A DNA stretch of 64,000 nucleotides from Cardinalis cardinalis (Eukaryota > Chordata > Aves > Passeriformes > Cardinalidae), in contig JACDOX010000008.1 of the NCBI GenBank assembly GCA_014549065.1, positions 2,308,319 through 2,372,318 of the forward strand, in the 5' to 3' direction. Positions 36,960 through 51,094 of the stretch are shown here, piece by piece. Position 1 is the first letter of the stretch. Each line of letters begins with the position of its first letter. Below the pieces are notes generated by a model. The model did not search any database and was not told the origin of the DNA. It worked only from the letters and a program-made list of their open reading frames with translations. A program made the position numbers and the translations under genes.

Positions 36960-37130
36960 TAATGAGCAGTTTTCACTGCTATTAATTCATCTGGTATTAA
37001 TAATTTAGCTTTTGGACTGGCCGAAATAAGCTATTTTAACCACCGAGAATAAGATTCCAAATTGCCATTTGAGGTTGTCTGTGGAGCCCCTGAAAGGTGC
37101 TTTTGAGGATTGCCCTGACAAAATGCCTGA
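36960..37130. promoter_or_regulatory. TAAT-rich complex block, candidate conserved enhancer
   Basis: Several TAAT/ATTA homeodomain cores (TTAATTCAT, GTATTAATAATTTAG) are followed by non-repetitive sequence. The texture is that of a conserved non-coding element. No conservation data were available. Confidence 0.2.
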
Positions 37131-38683
37131 AGGCAGATCTGCATGTCTGCTTGAAAGGCCTGTCTAGACTAGGAAAATGAGCAGCCCTTACAACGTGCTA
37201 ATGGGAACATATCGGTTGCCACATTTTAAAACACCTGAGAAAAGGAAGAAGATGTTCACTCAGGTTATGGTGCTGTGTACACTCAGCTAGATTCAATATT
37301 GCTTCTGATGAGGAAAAACAATGCTCCATTTTCCCTTCATCTTCATTATCCTGTGCCCAAACAGCTGTGATTTGTGCTTTTAAAATTGTACTCTCTGAAC
37401 CCTTGCTAGCACCAATTCACAAAGCCAGCAGAAAATTGATCGCAAAAAAAGAAATGGATATGTTTGTGATAGTTTAGTGAGTGAGATCCGTAGATGAAAG
37501 GTGTGAAGAAGTGCCAGAGCCCAGTAAGCGTCCAGAAGGTGCAGCTGGGAGGGTAGGAAGGAACAGAAAATCTCCACCTTTCTTCAGCGGTTCAATTGGC
37601 TCGCTCTCCGCAGTAAAACTGCGTTTTCTATCCCTGGTATGTGTGTTGAGCCTAGCAAGGAGGGGTCTCGGTGGTTGTGCGGATAGATGACCACTTATGT
37701 TTCACACCAGCCGTGGAGCTTTTAGACATCAGTTGGCTGCCTTAGACTCTAAGTGGAGCTTTACTATCAGTCTTAATCTCCTCTTTGACTGAGCCCTTTC
37801 CTGATACTTTGTTAAAAGACAGTCTTGACCCTTAAAACACGAGTCTCTTCGAAGTTGCGTTCAGTCCTTCCACAATTTGTTAATCTCGCTATATGTGGGG
37901 GGTGCATTCACCTTTAGCCCTACTCAACCCTTGTCATCCCACTGCAGGTCACCTAATGCACCTCAGCCCACATCCAGCTGCTTGAACCTCCCTCCCACTC
38001 CTCTCCCTTCCATATACGGTCTGGTTTAGTTCTTTTTTTTTTTTTTCTTCGCTAATTAAACTCAGTGTCTCCTGCTTTTGCACTCTGTGCGAGCTCAGTG
38101 TTTTTCTCCTCTGCCTCCTGGGTTCAAACTTCTCTCCCCATGTCCAAATGTACTGTTTGGGCCTTATTCACCTATTTCAGATCCCTGTTCCCCTTCAGGA
38201 GCTCAGATTCACTCAGCCCCTGGCTCACAGGCTGTTGACACAGCTGTCCGTACGAGTATCTTTCTTTCAGAAGAATAAAAACTGATCAAGATTTGGCCCT
38301 TGGTGAATTTTTGTAAGGCATGTGGCCTATTTTTCATTATGGTAAGAGTGTTTGTTCTGCTCCTTCTGGGTACAACAGGAGCTTGCTTACTTGGACAGCC
38401 AGCACTGCATATTAGGAGGGTGTCCCTGTTCCTTTTGGCCACATTATCTGTATCCAGCCCTTCTCTGCAACAGGCAGAACAGGAGGGGGGTAAAACACCT
38501 AGCCTGGGGCATGAGCTGTTAGTTCAATATAAAGAGATTTAAGTGGGAGCAATGGGAGAAGGAAACAGGCTGAATATCAGGAAAAGCTCCTGCCAGTGAG
38601 ACGTGTTTGGCTGTGAAATCTTCTCCCAGGGGAAAGAGGTCAAAGCCTCATTGTTTGGAAGTAGAACTGGTCAAAACTGTTTT

Positions 38684-38960
38684 TGGAGCAGCAGCAGCAG
38701 CGGGAGTGGTGGAGGTGGGGAGAAGAGCAGCAGCTGTGCGTGGCAGAGCGGCAAAATGACGAGGGAAAGTGGCTGGATGCACAGCGAGAAGAAGCAGGAA
38801 GAGCAGAGGAGGCTGACGGAGGAGTGGTGCTCGCACCGACGCGAGGGACACAACAAAAGGATTAACAGAGGCACAGTGGGGAGCAGCAGACAAAAGCAGG
38901 AGATAAAGCAGGGACAGCAGAGGGGAAAAGAGGCAGGAGCAGCAGAGATGCAGGACGCGA
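38684..38960. repeat. Purine-rich, CAG/GGA-biased low-complexity stretch
   Basis: The stretch is G/A-rich with CAG and GGA-type repeats. It opens long frames on both strands that translate to Gln/Glu/Arg-rich or Leu/Ser-rich low-complexity peptides. I do not regard these as genes. Confidence 0.6.
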
Positions 38961-41900
38961 AAGAATAGTGGGAAATGCCAAGAGAAGCACCGCAAGGAGC
39001 AATTGTGAGGCTGAATGACAATAGCAAGGTCTTGTTTTGTTTTGTGAACACGGTGGCCTTGGCTAAGCAAAGATGGAAGACATTAAAGGATAGAGACAAA
39101 GGCATCAGGTTTCTTGATGGCATGATCTGAACTAATGTCACAGCCTGGGATGATTTTATGCAGTTTTCTCATTCTGCATCAGGTGAAATCAAGGTATTCC
39201 AATGCATTCTTGGCAAAGCCAGGGAAAGGCAGATTTGAGGAGCCACCAGCCCAATTGTTTTGGGGCAATATCTTTCATGAAGGATGGGTATAGGCCACAC
39301 CCTGACATTTCCCATCTCCTTGATGATACTTGCTTGATTATATGAGCTGAAGGAAACAATGTTAATATTGCACCACAGTGCATTGGTTACTATTTTTTGT
39401 TTACAAATCACACATGTTCAGTGACATTTCATTCCTCCCACTGGAGTGAGCTCCCCACCAAGCAAATCCTATTATGATATAAATTAGCTGGGGTTCTTCA
39501 GCCATCCCTATTACGACTCACCATTACATGGTGAAGCTCTGCACTATTGCAAAGAAGGAAAGTCCCAGCTCAATTTCTTTCACCCTTATATTATTATTAA
39601 TGCTTCCTTCACTCTAAACCGGTCTGCTCATTTAGTTTTGCAGAGGTTTGCTATGTTGTTTCTACATAGATCTGCAAAGCAGAAAGCAAAATTTTGGCTG
39701 GTCTGCAAAAAACTTTGTGTGCTTAACTTTTCTCTAAGGGATCAGTAGAACAGTGAAAAGATACAGGATCTCCCCAGGACCAAGTGATATATTACATGGC
39801 TAGAGCTGCACTGAAGTCCTGATGGAATTTACCCAAGGTCACAATCCAAGACCATATCGCTGCTGCTTTGCTCTAAAGACTTACTTTTAATTCTTACAAA
39901 TCTTTTCAAATGCCAATCCACAATGAATATTGCACACTGAATACAAAACTTGCCAACTTAATTTGAAGAAATTGCTGATAATGACAACAGCAATTGCTTT
40001 CTCATTCTGCTCTTTGTCTTCATTGTTAATCCTTTCTCAGAAATGAAACCCTTCTTGGATTACTAATGACAGTCTCTTTATTCTCCTTATTTTTTTTTTT
40101 TTTGTTTTCCTTAATTGCCTTCAGAGAGCTATTTTAAAAGAATATTCATGCCAGAAGTACAAACTGGCAGAAATGCCATTAAATGGAAAAGCCTTCTGTA
40201 ATCTTGTTTCTAGAGTAGTGACCAGGACCTTCACAGTCATGTAACTAAGCTGCCAGCTCCAAGGCTTAAACAGTTTTGTGGTAGTTCAGCACAAATGGAA
40301 CTAATCTAATGAAAATCTGTTGAAGCTACTGGTGTTTTTCTCACTCTACAATCACAGCAAGCAAGATCAGGATCTGATTCCTAAGCTGTCTGCAACATTC
40401 ATGGAAGGTGTTTGAAATTATATGGATAAATCAGTTTTTTTTTAATTCAAGGTTTGGTGTCTCTTTGAGCAATGAACGTATGAGAGCCTGGAAATGAGGT
40501 GTTGCTTGCTACCTCTGTCTTTATTCAGATCAGCTGAGTCATACCGTGTACTCACGGAATGCAAAGTGACTTGCTCTCTGTTAGTGCCCGGTGGGTAACT
40601 CTCGGTGGCAATTTTACCAGCTGTTAGTGAGAGGTATTCTCAGCAAAAAGCCCAAGTACTAGGCTTTACTTCTCTAATTCGGACATATTCCTGGCTATCA
40701 GGGTAGCGCATTCTTGATGGAGTGGGGCAGCTCGTTTGAGTAGCGCCAGGGCTGGGGACGGACGGAGATCCTTTACACAGCGAGCCATCATTTTCCAGGG
40801 CCGGTGCTTTAAGCAAAGGCAACAGTGCCCCTCGGTGATGTGATCGTGGTGTAGCACNGGGCTGACACCGCTCTCGGTTTCTGCTATGCCGCTGCTTCAG
40901 AGCAAGACCTCTAAATTGGGCAACGAGAGCAGCCTTTGTGCCAGGAATGTGTTCTATAATTCATTTGTTATAGAAGGACCCAAACAGACCGGCCAGGCCA
41001 AGGGTGTCAAGAAAAGCTAGAAGGGACTAGCCAAGAGCACTGAGGGCTTCTCTGGAGAAACAGATTCCACCCCATCTGTCCAGTATCACAGAGGGACAAA
41101 CACTCCTGTTCCTTCTAGCTCACAAATCTGGGATGCATCCTGCAAAGGTACTGAGCCCTTGCAGTAACCAAAACTAACTTGGGCTTTGAAGATAGGGTGC
41201 ACGTTCTAGAGCACTGAAGTTTGTGGAACTGATTTCTTGTACTGGATGTGAGATTAAACAGTTGTACTGGGAAATACTGGGTTTACCCTCCACGGCTCAG
41301 TTTCTTATCCAGAAGATCAGAATAAGATCATCTGGCTTTCTAGGTGCTATCCAGAAAAGTGGAAAGTTTATTAACCAGGCAGAAAATGAGGATACTGTGA
41401 ACACAGAAGATGCTATGAAGAGATACACAGAATTCTATGTTGAAAGCAGAGCATGTATGCTTTATACAATAAATAATGCGGAATATAAGTGCTGAAGCGA
41501 AGAAAAATAAACAACTAACATTTTATGTGCACCAAATGTGCACATTCTTTAGAAAAAGTCTGATTCTTAATCTAATGAGTGTCATCATGCGCACACATAT
41601 AGACCAAATCAACCTAGTCAACTTGATTCTGGAAATTCCTGATTTCTTTTCTATTTTTTTTTTAACTTTTCCCCTGGTATTCTTCTAGCTTAAGGCCTTT
41701 TATTTGTTTTGTTTTTAATGTAAAAAAGCCCACTCCTATCTGGAGGCCGGGAACACCCAGAGCTATGGGGCTGTGTGAGCATCTAGTGGCCTGAGGGAAA
41801 ACTCCACTTCGGCTGGGGTTTCCCTCGAAGAGAAAGTAAAGTTCCTACCTACGGAAGCAAACAAGCAAACTTAAGTCAGGCATTCACTCTGAGAATAAAG

Positions 41901-44900
41901 GAATAACCACTTTATAAGAACGATGACAATGAGATGTTAAAATCAGATTGTATCTGTGCCTGTTTTCTGTCCCACCCCATACACCTTCCTGTGCACGTGC
42001 TGAAACTATCACTTTGGTTTTCTGCATTAGACAGAAAAGCTTAGAAGTTGCCAAGGGAATACTGCCTTATTGAAATGTTGCCCATATTTCATCTCTCACA
42101 TGGTGATAAAACTTCATTTTCCTCTTTTCTGAGGCATCCATTACTGTTTTCTCAGAAGTTGCAGTGGCCAGTAGAAAACAGAAAGAACAGCTGGACTATG
42201 TTTTATCATACTGAGGCTATCAATATTTCCTTAAAGGAGATTTATTTGTGGATGGTGAGGTATTAATTTAATTTACAAACATCACTTCCAGTCCAGATTT
42301 GTAGGAATTTGGCAATGTAACTGGAGTTGCATTTCCAGAGAAGAGAGTAATGCAGAAGCAGAGATATAGTATACATAGAAATAATTTCTCACTCTGAACA
42401 GTCACACTGTCAGTGGGATTTTCAGACACACTCAGCACAACCTTCCCAAGTTCCCCTGAAAGTCAAAGTTCTCATTCAGATGAATAGGACCAACACTAGC
42501 TGCCCCTGGTAATATTAAAAATAATTTGATACTGTCTCTTGCCCACAAAAACAGCTACTCCTTTCTCTTTATTTGCCTTACATGGGCTGTGGGACTAAAC
42601 AGGGAGTTTAGCCAATTCACCTAGATACACGAAGAACATGAACATCAGCATATTAGGCTCAGAATTCAGTAGAGACTAAAATCAGTGCTCCCATTAGAAA
42701 TGGGCTTAGTTCTGCACTTTACATATCAGCAGTGAGCTTTCTTTCATTTTCACAGGTCACCCAGTCAGAGCATTCAGCAAGTTTTATTCATCACCTTTGA
42801 TGCATTAGTTCCTTCACCTTAACATCACAAAGCTAACCAAGTAGCCATGCCTTGGTGAGGCAGCATCAAGGTGACAGGCAGCACCTTTGTACAGGATGCC
42901 AGGAACCCTTAAGCACAGAAAATTTCTAACATCAGCTGATTCTACCAGTGGCAGCATCTCCCTATCCTTTGTTTTGTGTGCTCCTAAAATAAAAACCAAA
43001 TGGTATTTACCCTGTGATGAAAACAGACTGCAGCCACTTAAACCCCAATCCAAGGTAGTTTTCATACTTTTTTTTATATTGTCTAACCTTGAGATTAAGC
43101 AAATTCCATATTTTTTTCCAGAAATTCCATATGTAGGTAAGGTAATTTATTTTCTTTTGAGAAAGCATTGAACTATTTATGTATTAGCCATCCATTTCAC
43201 TGTAACATGTGGCACACCATGGCGATATCTTAAGCAGAGCCACTGTCCCCATTGAAGTTACACATGGACAACTTAGATAAATATCAAATATTAATCTGTA
43301 GTAAGAGAATTTTAAAATGAAATCAAACAGATGTACTATGATGTGAAACTAAAATAAATCTTAGCTATTTCTTTGTCGTAGATGAAGCTTGTCCCACAAA
43401 TTTCACGTGGACTTAAAAGCACGATGATATTTATGAAATATGTAATATTTAACTGCATGTCTAAATTACATTTTTTGGGAAGAAGTTTTAAAGCTTTAGG
43501 CGTATTTTGTGTATGTTTCTGTTGCAAAATGCTTACATAATCTACTTCTGCCAAACTCAAGCTAACTTGATAAACATCCTCAGAAGATCCCATTAAATAA
43601 CACCCTATAACTGGCAAAGCAGTAGAAGATGTCGTTGAACACACACCAGCTGTGTTTATATCAAGGCTCTGATCCACAAGTTGATAAAGAACCAAAATAT
43701 TCATTAAATTCAATGAGCACTTCCCATCTTTAGAAGTGCATAATCAAAGATATATGAATTATGGCCTGGATTTTCTGGAACTGTTTTATGCACTTATCTT
43801 CCAGTCTTATTTTAAATCCATCTATTTAAATCTTTTTGGTTGATTTGTAAGTTTAAACTGTTTTACTCTATTGGAAAAAGTATCCTTAGTAATAAAACTA
43901 TAAAGGACATTTTTCTTTAGAAGTATTTGGTAGTTGCCGTCATCCAGCCACTGACAGCAAGCTGCTTTGCTGATATATTTATGAAAAATGGAAGTTTGGT
44001 TTAGTAGACAATTTGTATTATGATAATTTTTCTTGCTTCAGACTTGAAGTAAGGAATTTTTGCTATCTTGTGCTGTAAAGACGAGAAGCTTCACAGCTGC
44101 TAGAAATAGTCATAGGATTGCTCTGGGGGCATTTTCCAGAGCCACTGGCATGGAAAAAGAGATGCATTAGACACTTCTCTCCTCCCCTTGAGGCTGCTGG
44201 CAGGGAAGGCAATTGGGGAGCAGCAAATATAGACAGGACTCCCTGAGCTCCAGGGTCACCAGGCTGCTGTAGCACTGGTNTGCCTATGCTGAGCTTCTGT
44301 ACAGTGGTGAGCTGCAGGAGCACACCAGCATGAAGAAAACACTTCTTAAAGAGAACAAAAAAGGCTGTGCTGACACTGGCTCAAGGAGTTCTCTACTTCA
44401 CTGGGGCAGTGAGGTCATGATCTCCAGCAACAGTGGCTAGGAGATGCAGACTGCAATAATTTTGAATTATTTAATATACATTTATGTGGACATGGTACAT
44501 GAGTTGGTGTAATCACTGAGCTTAAACCCTGATGGGAAAAGCACNTGCTGGATGGCAGAATCAGACATCAAAGTAATTTAGAAGATTAGAGATAAGCTCT
44601 GGGAAAAAAAAGAAATCTGACAGACAAACATTGGCGAAAAATCACAAGCAAGAATAATAAATCATGTAACGGGCAGAAAATGGCATTGTGCTGTTGTGGA
44701 TTTACACTGAGTGGAAGTCTTCCTGCTATACTGCCCTAATACTGAGAGGGAGAGTGCAGTAGGGCTACTGCTCTTGTGCCCAGAGTGGGACACTGTTTAC
44801 AAGAAATATATGGTTCTCCTGGAAGAAATTCACATGGGATTGTCAAAAATGAAGTTACAGTTTCTGCCTTTGTGTTTTGTGAATATCTATGTATTTGTTG

Positions 44901-45924
44901 TTTAATAACCTTTGGCACACTTTCTAGCGTAAAGGCCATTACGTTTCAACCACTGCAACTTCCTGTATGTGACTGCAGCAGCCACAAAGGCCAAGTTCCT
45001 GAATAATGGTCACAAAAGCTGCTCTGTGAAATTATGTACATCACAGTGATCACTTTCAGAGATACTATGCTGCAAATAAAATTGTCTTCTCTTGTCTGTG
45101 TACTATTGGTATGTGTAANCACAGAGGATGAAAATGCTATTATGATATTTTAGGGGATTAAAATACATTTTAATTAGTAGTGTAATAGCAGATGTAATGC
45201 TGCTTTCTGCATCATTCAGCACACTTGTAGCAAAAGCAACCAGGAACTAGGATTCTAGCAGAAATTGCAGGGACTGAGGGTTGTGATGCCTAGCTCAGAC
45301 TAAATGGAGGTAGTTATTTCACCTTGTGTGGACAATTTTAGATTCAGTCTCTATAATGAATGCACTATNTATTCAAATGCGAAGAGTAACATAATTGCAT
45401 ATTCCTAATTAAATCAGAGTACCTTATCCTAGAAAACAAGAATAACTTGTTAATTTCAATCAGAATCAATTGTGGAAATAATCAACAATATTTACCTGCA
45501 GACTAAATCTGTATTTCTGATCTATATTCAACTGTAGGTCAGAAATGACATCTCATATTTGGAAAGAATTTAAATATTGTCATTATGTCTTAGGTCTTCT
45601 GAGTCTGCTTATTGTGCTTTATGATACATAACATCAGGCATCAAACAATCTGGTAAAGGTTTTTGTATTCCTCAGTAGGGAAAGTTGATCTGTATTTCCA
45701 GAATACTGCCACAAAAACTGTACTCCAAAACTGTGCAGACAGTTCAACTCACAACTTCACTTTTTCCTAGCTGTTTCTCTGCTTGTAGCATTGTACTGTC
45801 CAGCCAGCTCACACTTTAGGCACTGACATGTTTTAAAACCTGTCTCACCAAACTAAAATGCTGAAGTACTAGCTGAACAGTAGGCTGCTCCTAATGAAAA
45901 CAAGGCATTGCTCCTGTAGCAATA

Positions 45925-45940
45925 TGACCACGAGAGGGCA
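45925..45940 (+). promoter_or_regulatory. CTCF-like motif
   Basis: TGACCACGAGAGGGCA fits the CTCF consensus at nearly every position, with CpG at its centre. It has the same orientation as the motif at 22896-22909. Confidence 0.45.
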
Positions 45941-47013
45941 TGTCGCCAGCAGTGATGATAACGGCTCACAAGTGCTGCACGGCTCCGTACAAGACTTTTC
46001 TTTTTGCTTTCTCTGCCTTTCCTTGTCTTTTTCANTCACACAAGGAATTTAGTAACCTTATTTGTGAATTAAATGAAATAATTATCCAGGCAGGTTCTTA
46101 TTCGTGCCATAAGTGCTATCTCAAAGCAGAAAAAATAAAAGCAGAGATGATCATCAAGCTAAGACATAGTGCATCTGTTTCCACTTAGAAAAGGAAGCAA
46201 GGGAAGAAAGGCAGATAGATAATATTTGTGGAACAAATAAGATAGAAGCATGGGGGGGAAAAGCAGGAGAAATGGTAGCAAGTAAAAGCCAAATCTGAAG
46301 GAGTATAAAGTGTGTTATCACAAAAGTCAACATTTCTAAGGTTTTTAAAAGTATTCAAAAAAGCAGCCACAGTTTGAGAATGATAAATGAAAAAACTGAA
46401 TTAATGCAATGTTGTTTCTTCCTAAGTATCACACAGGATTTTAGTTTACCAGTGGCCACAACAACAGAATGGAAGAGACGCATTCAGGCGTCAGCTTCAT
46501 CTGGCAGTTTTAAAACTTCTCCTCTCTGGCCGCCCCTCCCAGTTCCNTCAGAGCACAGGTTAGGAACTGTGTTTTCCATGTAGATGTACAGACCTGACTG
46601 ATTAAATTGTGGAACATTTTCCTTACCCCTAGACTTATTAGTTACCTATTGTTTTAAATATGATCATATTATCCTGCAGAATTTTCTTGCAACAATGGTA
46701 GCAAAAAATGGCTTCTCTTGCTTTAGAAATAAACTAAATNCTGCTATTGATGACATGAATAGGAGTTAAAATTGGTAAGCAAGGAAAAGCACATACTATT
46801 ATATGCAGAAGTAAAATTAGGGTAGCTAGTCAGCATGTTTATGATCTAATTTAAAATGAGATTTATGCTTTGCCAAAGGATTTTTCTCTGTCTTCTTTCC
46901 CATAGGATATTAGGCCCTTATAACTCTTAGGATGTTACTGAAACTCATTAGAGGTACGTAGTTAATTGGTTCTTGTTAGGGTTCTCTTCTGAATTTCTCT
47001 CAGAGCAAATATT

Positions 47014-47051
47014 TAAACCAAATGGTAATGGTTAAACCAAAGAGTAATGGT
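47014..47051. repeat. 19-bp tandem duplication
   Basis: Two adjacent copies of a unit beginning taaaccaaa and ending gtaatggt, with two differences. Confidence 0.7.
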
Positions 47052-48814
47052 TGTTTTACCTGATATTAGTTAGGGATGATGCAATTTGCCGTAACAAATT
47101 GCTATGTTCTCCCANTGCACTCAAAATCAAGGAGAAACAAGATTAGAACTACTTTATTTATACTAGTACCATTTTTAAGCAGTATGACTAGTTAAGCATG
47201 GTGTTACTACATGGAGGTAGATGGAGATAGGTGCATANATCTATAATTAAATTATCTAAATAAGGGATAAGAGATTCACGGCTTTGAGTCCCTATCTAAT
47301 TTAGTTTGTAGCTTTAGGAAGGGAACTCTGTGCCACTTGGCAGTGAGTGTATATCTAAAAGATAATCTTTTCAGTAACTGAAAAGTTTCCTTTTAAAGGA
47401 AATTCTGAATATGCTTGAGTTCACAATATCCAGCCTATGAGACAAGCAGTTGACACCTTTAGTTCAGGCTGCTAGCTGAAGGAGTACACCTGCAGGTCTA
47501 AAAGGAGAGTTTAATTCTCTTGACTGAGGTTTCTTTGAGCTACCACTATAACAAAAATAANAACAAACAGGAACTTACTGTCTGTGCAAGCCTGTCCTAC
47601 ATCCTTTCTTGTATCTTCTTTTTCTAGAAACAACATTACCGTGAATCCTTGCTGGCCTACTAAATTGGCAGAAGAGCACTTTGGGATTCTGCCACCTGTA
47701 TGTAACTCCTGCTCAAAGCTGGAGACAAGAGGCTGCCATTCTGGCTGACACCTTCTTTGCTGACACCAGGACAGTGCAGGTTTGCCAAACAGCACTGTGA
47801 GAGGGCAATTAGCAACCTGCCTTCACCTCCAAACCCAAGCCATCACCTGCTCAGACAAGGGGGAGCTGTCAAAAGCCAAGTAATCACTTTTAGTAATCAA
47901 CATCTGAAATCAGGTCAGTGGCTTTGCAGCATAAGATATTTCTTGCTGTGCCCAAGAAACTAAAGTTTGCCTTTCTTGCCAGTCTCTCTTGACAGTCTTA
48001 ATAGGATTTAGCCAGTGCAACCCAATTTCTTGCAATCTAATTACCTCTTTTGCAGGCAAAGTGCTGCAAAAGAGAGGTTCATATATTCCTGTTTCCTGCA
48101 AAGATGGAGCCATAGCCNTTTATACTCTCAAATTTCAAAAGGTTTCTGATAGGCCAGAGATGATGTATCAGTCCTTAAATTAAGCTTTCTGATATGCTTT
48201 ATGATATTTCATGACTGTCTCAAAGTTGTTTGGTAGTTAATATTATGCTAGATTATTAGACAGAATGTCTTGCAAGCACAAGGTGGTTCAAATCTAGCTT
48301 GAATCATTTGGCTTGGTAAAATAAACAAGCCAATAAGAGCACAAAATTTCATATCAAGCTTTACAAGACTTTCTAGATAGTTTTAAAAAGCCATTATGAT
48401 TCCCATTGCCCAAGGTAGAACTGCCAGAGAAGTGTAATATGTCATTCCTCTTCAGAAACTTAGTAATATAGAGATTTAGTATATTTACCAGATTTAGTAT
48501 AAGTGAGTTGAATTAGCTGCTAGAATCTATAAAACCCACCAACCACCAGATTCCTGATTTTCTTACTCAGCACACAGGTCTTATAAAAGGATGGTTTAGT
48601 AGGTTGCACAAATAACATGGTATGAGTTCCATAGTGTAAACTTGTTTGGTCAGGATAAAATGAGTAATTTCAAATTCTTTTCCTAGGGATAGACAAGATG
48701 ATTTATACAGGTAAAAAGAGGTAGAAATTCTTGTATATAGGATATTTTCTGTAGGACACAGGATATTCTCGCTGCAAGCTGCCAACAATACTCTGAAGAA
48801 GATCCCGAATACAA

Positions 48815-49060
48815 TTTTTGTACATACAAATCTATATATCTCTAGATATAGAGATCTTTAGCTCTCTATCTAAATATACAATAGACCTTGACAGAGATTC
48901 TCAGAATTATATCTATACATTGTTATATAGGACACTGTTCTTGATCTATACTATTATTATCCATATATGTTGTCAGAGATATGAATAACTATGCATTATA
49001 CATGAATATATAGCTATATGGTTTACTTTTATTTCAGTTTAATTTATCTATTATCTGTTA
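48815..49060. repeat. A/T-rich palindromic region (TATA/TCTAGATATAGA-type)
   Basis: Dense TATATA, CTCTAGATATAGAG and ATCTATA motifs form several short overlapping palindromes. It may be a decayed microsatellite. Confidence 0.5.
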
Positions 49061-51055
49061 TAGTTAGCNTAATTATTGGTTATACAGTTTTGGGGCTGTA
49101 CCTTTTTGTTGCAGATATTATGTAACACACTACAGCAAATTCCATGCAGCACTACTAACCAGCATCTGTCTCCAAGGCAGAAAATGAGGGTCAGCTCATC
49201 TTCCCAATGCTGCTCAAAGAAGTGAGCAAAGATTAGTTTCAAGCTACAGCAAATTCCCTTGAGGTTGCTGAGGCAGATGGGCTGTGTTTNAAGTCAACTT
49301 GTCAATGCAGCAGTATTTCAGCCCAGAAAAACACTCGCTCAATAAAGACTCAACCAGAAAAGTCAACATAGTGCCTTACANAGAACTGTAATTCCTTTCC
49401 CAAATTAAGGCTAAGCTGATAAAAGTGCTCATAGATAAATCTCTGATTTTTTTTTCAACCCACATCAAGNATTTTATCATAAAACAGTCATGCACTGGAC
49501 ACTGCACAGATATCAACACATGCTCCATAGAGCTGGATGGCTTCTTAAGAGTCTGGAGAATCTTATCCAGGCAGCTGGAAACTTGCCTTTGACATCTCAG
49601 GGCCAGCTGCCTACCTATGGATGACTTTTTTTCCCCTGTGCTCAGTACTTTGTGAATCTGTGGCAGATTATAACCTTGACCAGGGAGACAGGTACATGAA
49701 AACCACAATCAGTAGAAGAGAAGTGATGTCTAAGTATTTTCAGCTTTCAAATGTGGCATTAATTTATTCTTTTTCTTTACTTGTGAGGTTCAGCTCACCA
49801 ATAACCTCCAAAAGCGTATCTATAAAGGAACACCTCAGAAATGGTTTTTATGCCTAATCTGCACTAAAGCATAAACTTTAGTTAAACATGTTTAACTCCC
49901 TTCAGACCTAAATGGGATTTTTTTTCTTTCCACAGGAAGTGGAGGGAGCTGTGACTTGACAGGGCCCTGAGCAGGTCAGCAGGCACTGATTAACCTGGTT
50001 AGCCTCATGTGAATCCCCACCCAACCACCAGCCACCCTTTGGCCCTGGAGCTGCATTCAAACCTCAGGGGATGGGGGTTTAGACCTTGCTAGAGCAGGAG
50101 TGTCTGTGTGCTGTCCTGGGGTTTAAGTGACCTTGATACTGCTGGCCATGGGTACCCTGGCTTTTCTTGCTCAGATACAGCATGGCTGAACCCTTTTTGG
50201 GGGCTGGGGAAAGTGTTTATTACTGCCCAGTTGCCATCCCAGCCTGCTGCCCTTTCCTGACAAGGGATTTGATTCCCCTATCAAAATAAACTTGGGCCAC
50301 TGCTGTGNAAATGAAATGCCAATTTTGTATTAAGTCTTCTGTCCCTTGCTGAAAAAGGGCCTGATTTGTGCTAATTCCATTGAAAATGGAGAAAAACACT
50401 GGATGCAGAGTAAGCCTAGATGATAGGCCAGAGAAGGGAAGGAAGCTGCAGCTGGAAAGAGCACAGTGACTCATTATTTACTACTTACTGGCTGCAAGTN
50501 TAATCATAGGTAAAATCACTATTTTTCCAATTTCTTTCTTCTTAGCACACCCCATTAGTGTGGGTGCTAAGAAAATGCATTGCAACATTAAAATTGTCTT
50601 GTGTACATTGCCTCAGTGGCCTGTACCAGTTACTAAACTGCACTGAAGGCAGGCCTTGTCTTGTTTGTCTAATGTTGGTAGTGTAAATGGTAGTTCAATT
50701 AATATACTTGCTTCTGTTTCAGAGACAAGTGCCTGGTTTATCTGGTATGTGTACATCACATAGAGCAAGTCCCCAGGGCTGTGACATTTGGAGATACTCT
50801 GTGGCTCTGCAACTAAATCCTCACCCTGCCTAAAAAAACTTCAGAAAATGAACCAAAATCCACCCAATGAAACTCTTTAGATGGAAGACTTGTGACAATC
50901 TTGTCATACTTTATGTATGATAGTCTGATGATTCTTATTAAACAATTCTTCTGGATAGCCTACANCTTTTACCAGAACTTAGTATACCTTCCACAAAGGT
51001 CTTATCTTGCTTTAAAGAATTCAACCTGATGTGCTCGATTGAATTTTTGTTGCAG

Positions 51056-51094
51056 CTTTATCTGGTAGATCGAAGGGGCGTCTTATCCTACTTG
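51056..51094 (+). other. 39-base microexon-like segment
   Basis: It lies between a ttgttgcag acceptor and a perfect gtaagt donor. It is 39 bases long, a multiple of three, and open in one frame as LYLVDRRGVLSYL. I do not recognise the peptide. No neighbouring exon was found, so chance or an lncRNA exon is equally possible. Confidence 0.2.

Larger units (their letters stand above)
33356..45924. other. Intergenic sequence, no gene recognised
   Basis: About 12.5 kb without a supportable gene. A T-rich run lies at 38033-38046. Open frames here are short and match nothing I know. Two sub-features are listed separately. Confidence 0.5.
45941..51055. other. Intergenic sequence, no gene recognised
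   Basis: A/T-rich with many single ambiguous bases. No gene signature is seen. A short tandem duplication and an A/T palindromic region are listed separately. Confidence 0.5.

Noticed and set aside
38603..39141. Overlapping frames of 120-156 codons on both strands
   Set aside because: They arise from purine-rich low-complexity sequence.
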